DNA of 64,000 bases. Source: Leptolyngbya sp. SIOISBB. GTDB lineage: Bacteria > Cyanobacteriota > Cyanobacteriia > Phormidesmidales > Phormidesmidaceae. The notes beneath the pieces are model-generated. The model saw nothing but the letters and a program-made list of their open reading frames with translations, was not told the origin of the DNA and did no database searches. Position numbers and translations under genes: made by a program. Below are positions 61,263 to 64,000 of this stretch, piece by piece. How positions within the stretch are numbered: position 1 is the first letter of the stretch; every line of letters starts with the position of its first letter. The stretch is taken from the NCBI GenBank assembly GCA_010671905.1, contig JAAHII010000001.1, positions 3,720,001-3,784,000 of the forward strand, given 5' to 3'.

Positions 61263-62306
61263 TTATAGGTCGTTACAGTACTGCGCCAAGATGTTGATGC
61301 AGTGGGCGATCGCGCCTAAATGGGCAATTTCGTAGCCATGGGTATTGTGAGTCGGAAAGCTGAGGCAGGCAGCTTTGGGCACATGGCCAAAGGTCATAGC
61401 AATCGAGGCATCACTGCCAAAGCCACTGATAACGGCTTGTTGCAGGGGGCACTGACTGACCTGGGCCGCCTGCCGCAATTGTTGATTCAGGGCTTCGTCA
61501 TAGAGGCCGTACTTGTCTTGCATCAGTAGCACCGGTGCGTCACCGGGCTCGATGGGATATTCATCTGAGAGCGGACAAATTTCCAACGCGATTAAGGCAT
61601 CTAGCGGCTGGCGGTTGCTAAAGTACAGCGCCCCGACCGCCCCCACTTCTTCTTTAGCAGAAAAGACTAAGTAGATCGTTTTGGACGGTGCGCTCAGGGT
61701 TTCAGCCAGAGCGAGCAAAATGGCCACTGATGCCTTATTGTCGAGGGTGTAACTGGCAATGTAGTCGCCTAAGCGGCAAGGTTGCTTACGATGTTTGCCC
61801 ACGACCATGCGCGTGCCAGGACGAATTCCTGCGGCTGTGAGTTCTGTCAGCGATCGCTTAGTCTCGACCCAAGCTGCTGCCCAGGTAACGGCCTTGCCCT
61901 CTTGCTGCGGCTTTTGAGCCGATTCGTGGGACACGTGGCGCGACCCAAAAGACAGAATGCCAGCAATGGTTTCGTGATCTCCTAAAAAATCGACGACGCC
62001 TTCGCCATAGATCCAGGGAAACGAGCCGCCTAACCGTTGCACTAAAACCCGTCCATCGGGCTTCATGTCTTTGACGATGCCGCCGATTTCGTCTTTATGG
62101 GCGGTGATGGCGATCGCCCCCTTACCCCTGCCGGGGATCCGAGCCACAATATTGTCGGCGTCATCTTGCCAGTGATCAATACCCAGAGACGACAAGCGGT
62201 TGAGCAGCTCGGCATTAATTTCTTGCTCTGCCCCACTGGGGGAATGGCACATGACTAAGTCAGCAATCGTGTCATAAAGAGTGTCGTAAATCTCAGGCTT
62301 GGACAT
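61263..62306 (-). CDS. M42 family aminopeptidase (PepA/FrvX-like)
   Basis: A 347-residue di-metal aminopeptidase that forms large tetrahedral complexes and trims peptides in the cytosol. Metal-site regions: ITAHKDEIGGIV (His, Asp nearby), SYTLDNKASVAILLALAE (Asp), FSAKEEVGAVGA (Glu-Glu), and the C-terminal FPTHNTHGYEIAHLGAI (His). ATG 62306 gives MSKPEIYDTLYDTIADLV; the frame to 62342 is not supported. Confidence 0.88.
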   Translation of the reverse strand: MSKPEIYDTLYDTIADLVMCHSPSGAEQEINAELLNRLSSLGIDHWQDDADNIVARIPGRGKGAIAITAHKDEIGGIVKDMKPDGRVLVQRLGGSFPWIYGEGVVDFLGDHETIAGILSFGSRHVSHESAQKPQQEGKAVTWAAAWVETKRSLTELTAAGIRPGTRMVVGKHRKQPCRLGDYIASYTLDNKASVAILLALAETLSAPSKTIYLVFSAKEEVGAVGALYFSNRQPLDALIALEICPLSDEYPIEPGDAPVLLMQDKYGLYDEALNQQLRQAAQVSQCPLQQAVISGFGSDASIAMTFGHVPKAACLSFPTHNTHGYEIAHLGAIAHCINILAQYCNDL

Positions 62307-62389
62307 CACAAGGGGTGAGGGGAGACAGCTTGTCACCAGCATGCCACCAAATAATCGGCGATCGCCGCTGTCCTACCTGGGGATGGTCT

Positions 62390-62493
62390 GACAGGCCGCC
62401 GTTTGATCAGGTTGCCTTGGTTTGTTGCAATCGTTGTCTGGCAATCATTCCGACCTCCGCATTCCGACTTCCGCATTCCGCATTCTGCGATAC
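62390..62493 (-). repeat. Dispersed ~105-bp repeat family 1, copy C
   Basis: Read on the minus strand it begins GTATCGCAGAATGCGG, has four GAATGCGGA-type units, then TTGCCAGACAACGATTGCAAC and AACCTGATCAAACGGCGG. It is the most diverged copy, with the longest internal tandem part. It lies between the M42 peptidase and helicase genes. Confidence 0.75.
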
Positions 62494-62507
62494 CTGTGAG
62501 CGTTGAC

Positions 62508-64000
62508 TCAGCGATGGCTCTCGGCTAACTGCGACATCACCACGGGCAAAACGGGGCATGGCGGCAACTCAGTCAAGTTGTCAGGATTGCTCCAGGTAAA
62601 GGGAGCGGTATGGGCCGCAGAGATCCACAGCAAGCGTTTGGCCCGGGTCATCGCTACGTAGAGCAGGCGAAACTCTTCAGCGGTTTTCAAGTTTTTGGCC
62701 TGCTGCCATGCCGTTAATAAATCAGGGATCGGTGCGGCATTTTGCTCGGCATGGGTCTGGGCTCGGATTTGCGCGCGAGCCACCTCAGGCAGACTAAAGT
62801 CGCCTAAAAACGTCTGCTGAGGCGGCACCCATAAGTTGCCTGGAATCGTCCGCTCGTGCAGAAAGGGCAGAAAGACGACATCCCAATCCAACCCCTTGGC
62901 CTTGTGCATGGTCAAGATCGTAAGCTGCCCACGTCGGGTGTAGCGATCATCGCGATCTTCGGTATCTACTGCCTCGAAGCGTTCGGAGCCGACAATTTCC
63001 TGCAGCGTTTGAATCATCGCTCGTAGAGTATTGTCTTCGCGGTTTTGCTGCGCGAGTCGGGCGGCGAGCTTGTCGGCGGTGGCGAGTTCGCTTTGGTTGT
63101 AGCCCAGAGTTAACCCAGCAAAGGGAATGAGGTGATAGGGCGGTAATTCAAACCGCGATCGCAGCAGCCCCGTACACAATCGTCGCGCTTGCTCGGCAGC
63201 CTCGGTCAAGGGTGGCGCATCCAACGGCCCCGGATACATAAATTGTTCGGGTTGTTTGGCCAGCAGATTCAGATCTTGCGAGGGCATACGCTGGCGATCC
63301 ACAAAGACTCGCAGCAGTGCCTTCAGGCGATCGGGTGAATGGGGCCGCTCAATGAACTGCAGAATGGTCAGCATTTCTGAGGGCACATGGGTTTGGCGCT
63401 CTTGTTCGCCAACGTCGTAGATTTGCAGGCCGGTGCTGAGTAAATCGACGCCGAGGGTCTCTGGATCATGCAACAGCTGATTGATAAAGCGCCCCTGACG
63501 ATGCTCACGCACCAAGATCGCCTGACTCAACTGGGGATCAGCTTCGTGTAAGGCCAGCGATCGCTGGGCCAGCAGCCGGACTGTTTCCGTCACCGTGGCG
63601 GGACGATAAAACTCGACGCCGCCACTCATCGGAGCTGGGTTGGCATCCGGCTGGGGATCATCGGACGGCACGCGATGGATGGTCTGGAAGCGGAAGGGGG
63701 CGACAGTGCCCGCTAAGCCAGCTTCGTTGACCCAGGCCAGCATAGCGTTAGCCGCCGCCATAATCATGGGACTACTGCGGCCCGCTTGGTCCATCACCAC
63801 GAGACGGTTTTGGCGTTGAGCGCGATCGCAAAACTGGTTAAAAAAGACCGGATCGGCGGGCGTAAACGTCGAGTTGATGGCCTGGTTGGGATCGCCTACC
63901 CGCACTAAATTCAGCGCCCCTGTGGCATCGTCGACATCGCGCGCCAATGTTTCTAAAAGCTGAGTTTGCAATGGTGACGAGTCCTGGGCCTCATCTTCGA
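62508..64000 (-). CDS. UvrD/RecB-family DNA helicase, C-terminal part (5' end outside window)
   Basis: The last ~497 residues of a superfamily 1A helicase. The frame is open to the window edge, where EDEAQDSSPLQ (motif II, about 63968-63998) is read, so the TTG at 63971 is not the start. Motif III VRVGDPNQAINSTF, motif V LTILTMHKAKGLDWDVVFLP (in part) and motif VI RLLYVAMTRAKRLLW are present; Walker A lies off-window. Order and spacing suggest a UvrD/PcrA- or AddA-like repair helicase. The last ~30 residues show no nuclease motif. Confidence 0.82.
   Translation of the reverse strand, partial: EDEAQDSSPLQTQLLETLARDVDDATGALNLVRVGDPNQAINSTFTPADPVFFNQFCDRAQRQNRLVVMDQAGRSSPMIMAAANAMLAWVNEAGLAGTVAPFRFQTIHRVPSDDPQPDANPAPMSGGVEFYRPATVTETVRLLAQRSLALHEADPQLSQAILVREHRQGRFINQLLHDPETLGVDLLSTGLQIYDVGEQERQTHVPSEMLTILQFIERPHSPDRLKALLRVFVDRQRMPSQDLNLLAKQPEQFMYPGPLDAPPLTEAAEQARRLCTGLLRSRFELPPYHLIPFAGLTLGYNQSELATADKLAARLAQQNREDNTLRAMIQTLQEIVGSERFEAVDTEDRDDRYTRRGQLTILTMHKAKGLDWDVVFLPFLHERTIPGNLWVPPQQTFLGDFSLPEVARAQIRAQTHAEQNAAPIPDLLTAWQQAKNLKTAEEFRLLYVAMTRAKRLLWISAAHTAPFTWSNPDNLTELPPCPVLPVVMSQLAESHR

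Noticed and set aside
1-64000. tRNA, rRNA and riboswitch genes
   Set aside because: I scanned the intergenic gaps for T-loop-like GTTCGANTC and other conserved cores by eye and saw none; a covariance-model scan would be decisive.

Overview
The window is chromosomal DNA of a cyanobacterium. The octamer GCGATCGC (HIP1) recurs in most genes. The gene content is also cyanobacterial: psaK (photosystem I), pcxA/cemA, the alkane-pathway pair ado/aar next to accA, an NblB-like HEAT protein, DUF3143 and DUF6439-like proteins, and FHA/CHAT surface proteins. I cannot fix the genus; a filamentous, Leptolyngbya-like lineage is a guess. No rRNA, tRNA, CRISPR array or prophage was seen.

Layout. 0-6 kb: the 3' end of a tRNA CCA-adding enzyme, then a leftward FHA-domain/CHAT-protease pair. 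6.5-10.3 kb: an AT-rich pentapeptide-repeat gene flanked by short TTGGGTT repeats, a Nei/Fpg glycosylase, small membrane proteins and a methyltransferase. 10.5-20.7 kb: a RecD/Dda-like helicase, an FAD oxidoreductase, a YaaW-like protein, a J-domain protein with DUF3143, an aldo/keto reductase, an ICMT-like methyltransferase, prolyl oligopeptidase, and a coiled-coil/unknown/HNH trio. 20.9-27.4 kb: pcxA, a DUF1269 membrane protein, an outer-membrane barrel, and an 846-residue cNMP-AAA-polyferredoxin membrane fusion. 28-33.1 kb: ado, aar (frameshifted), accA, SDR and folE on one strand, which links fatty-acid synthesis to hydrocarbon formation. 33.4-43.8 kb: trpF, psaK, a site-2 protease, a lipoate ligase-like protein, a YbjN-like protein, an intact IS element, ssb, a sugar nucleotidyltransferase fused to a degenerate phosphohexomutase, a methyltransferase and cobK. 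44-49 kb: a frameshifted GAF-SpoIIE phosphatase, argH and a glycosyltransferase-TPR protein. 49-54 kb: an RND pump and its adaptor. 54-64 kb: a YdeI-like and a DUF2461 protein divergent from a LysR regulator, asnS, small conserved proteins, an anti-sigma-type ATPase, an NblB-like protein, a CBS protein, an M42 peptidase and a truncated UvrD-family helicase.

The most notable signals are these. (1) Two genes, aar and the SpoIIE phosphatase, are each broken by one extra base in a homopolymer. (2) The cNMP-AAA-polyferredoxin fusion has lost the sigma-54 contact loop and the Walker B acids. (3) A ~105-bp MITE-like repeat occurs three times in intergenic DNA, with a variable internal motif. (4) A second repeat family has one copy split by the IS with a perfect ATTAA duplication, and the other copy is its empty site. 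(5) The pcxA/DUF1269 intergenic region carries a 28-bp near-perfect palindrome, a tandem repeat and a 16-bp perfect palindrome. (6) The phosphohexomutase half of the sugar nucleotidyltransferase lacks its catalytic loops.
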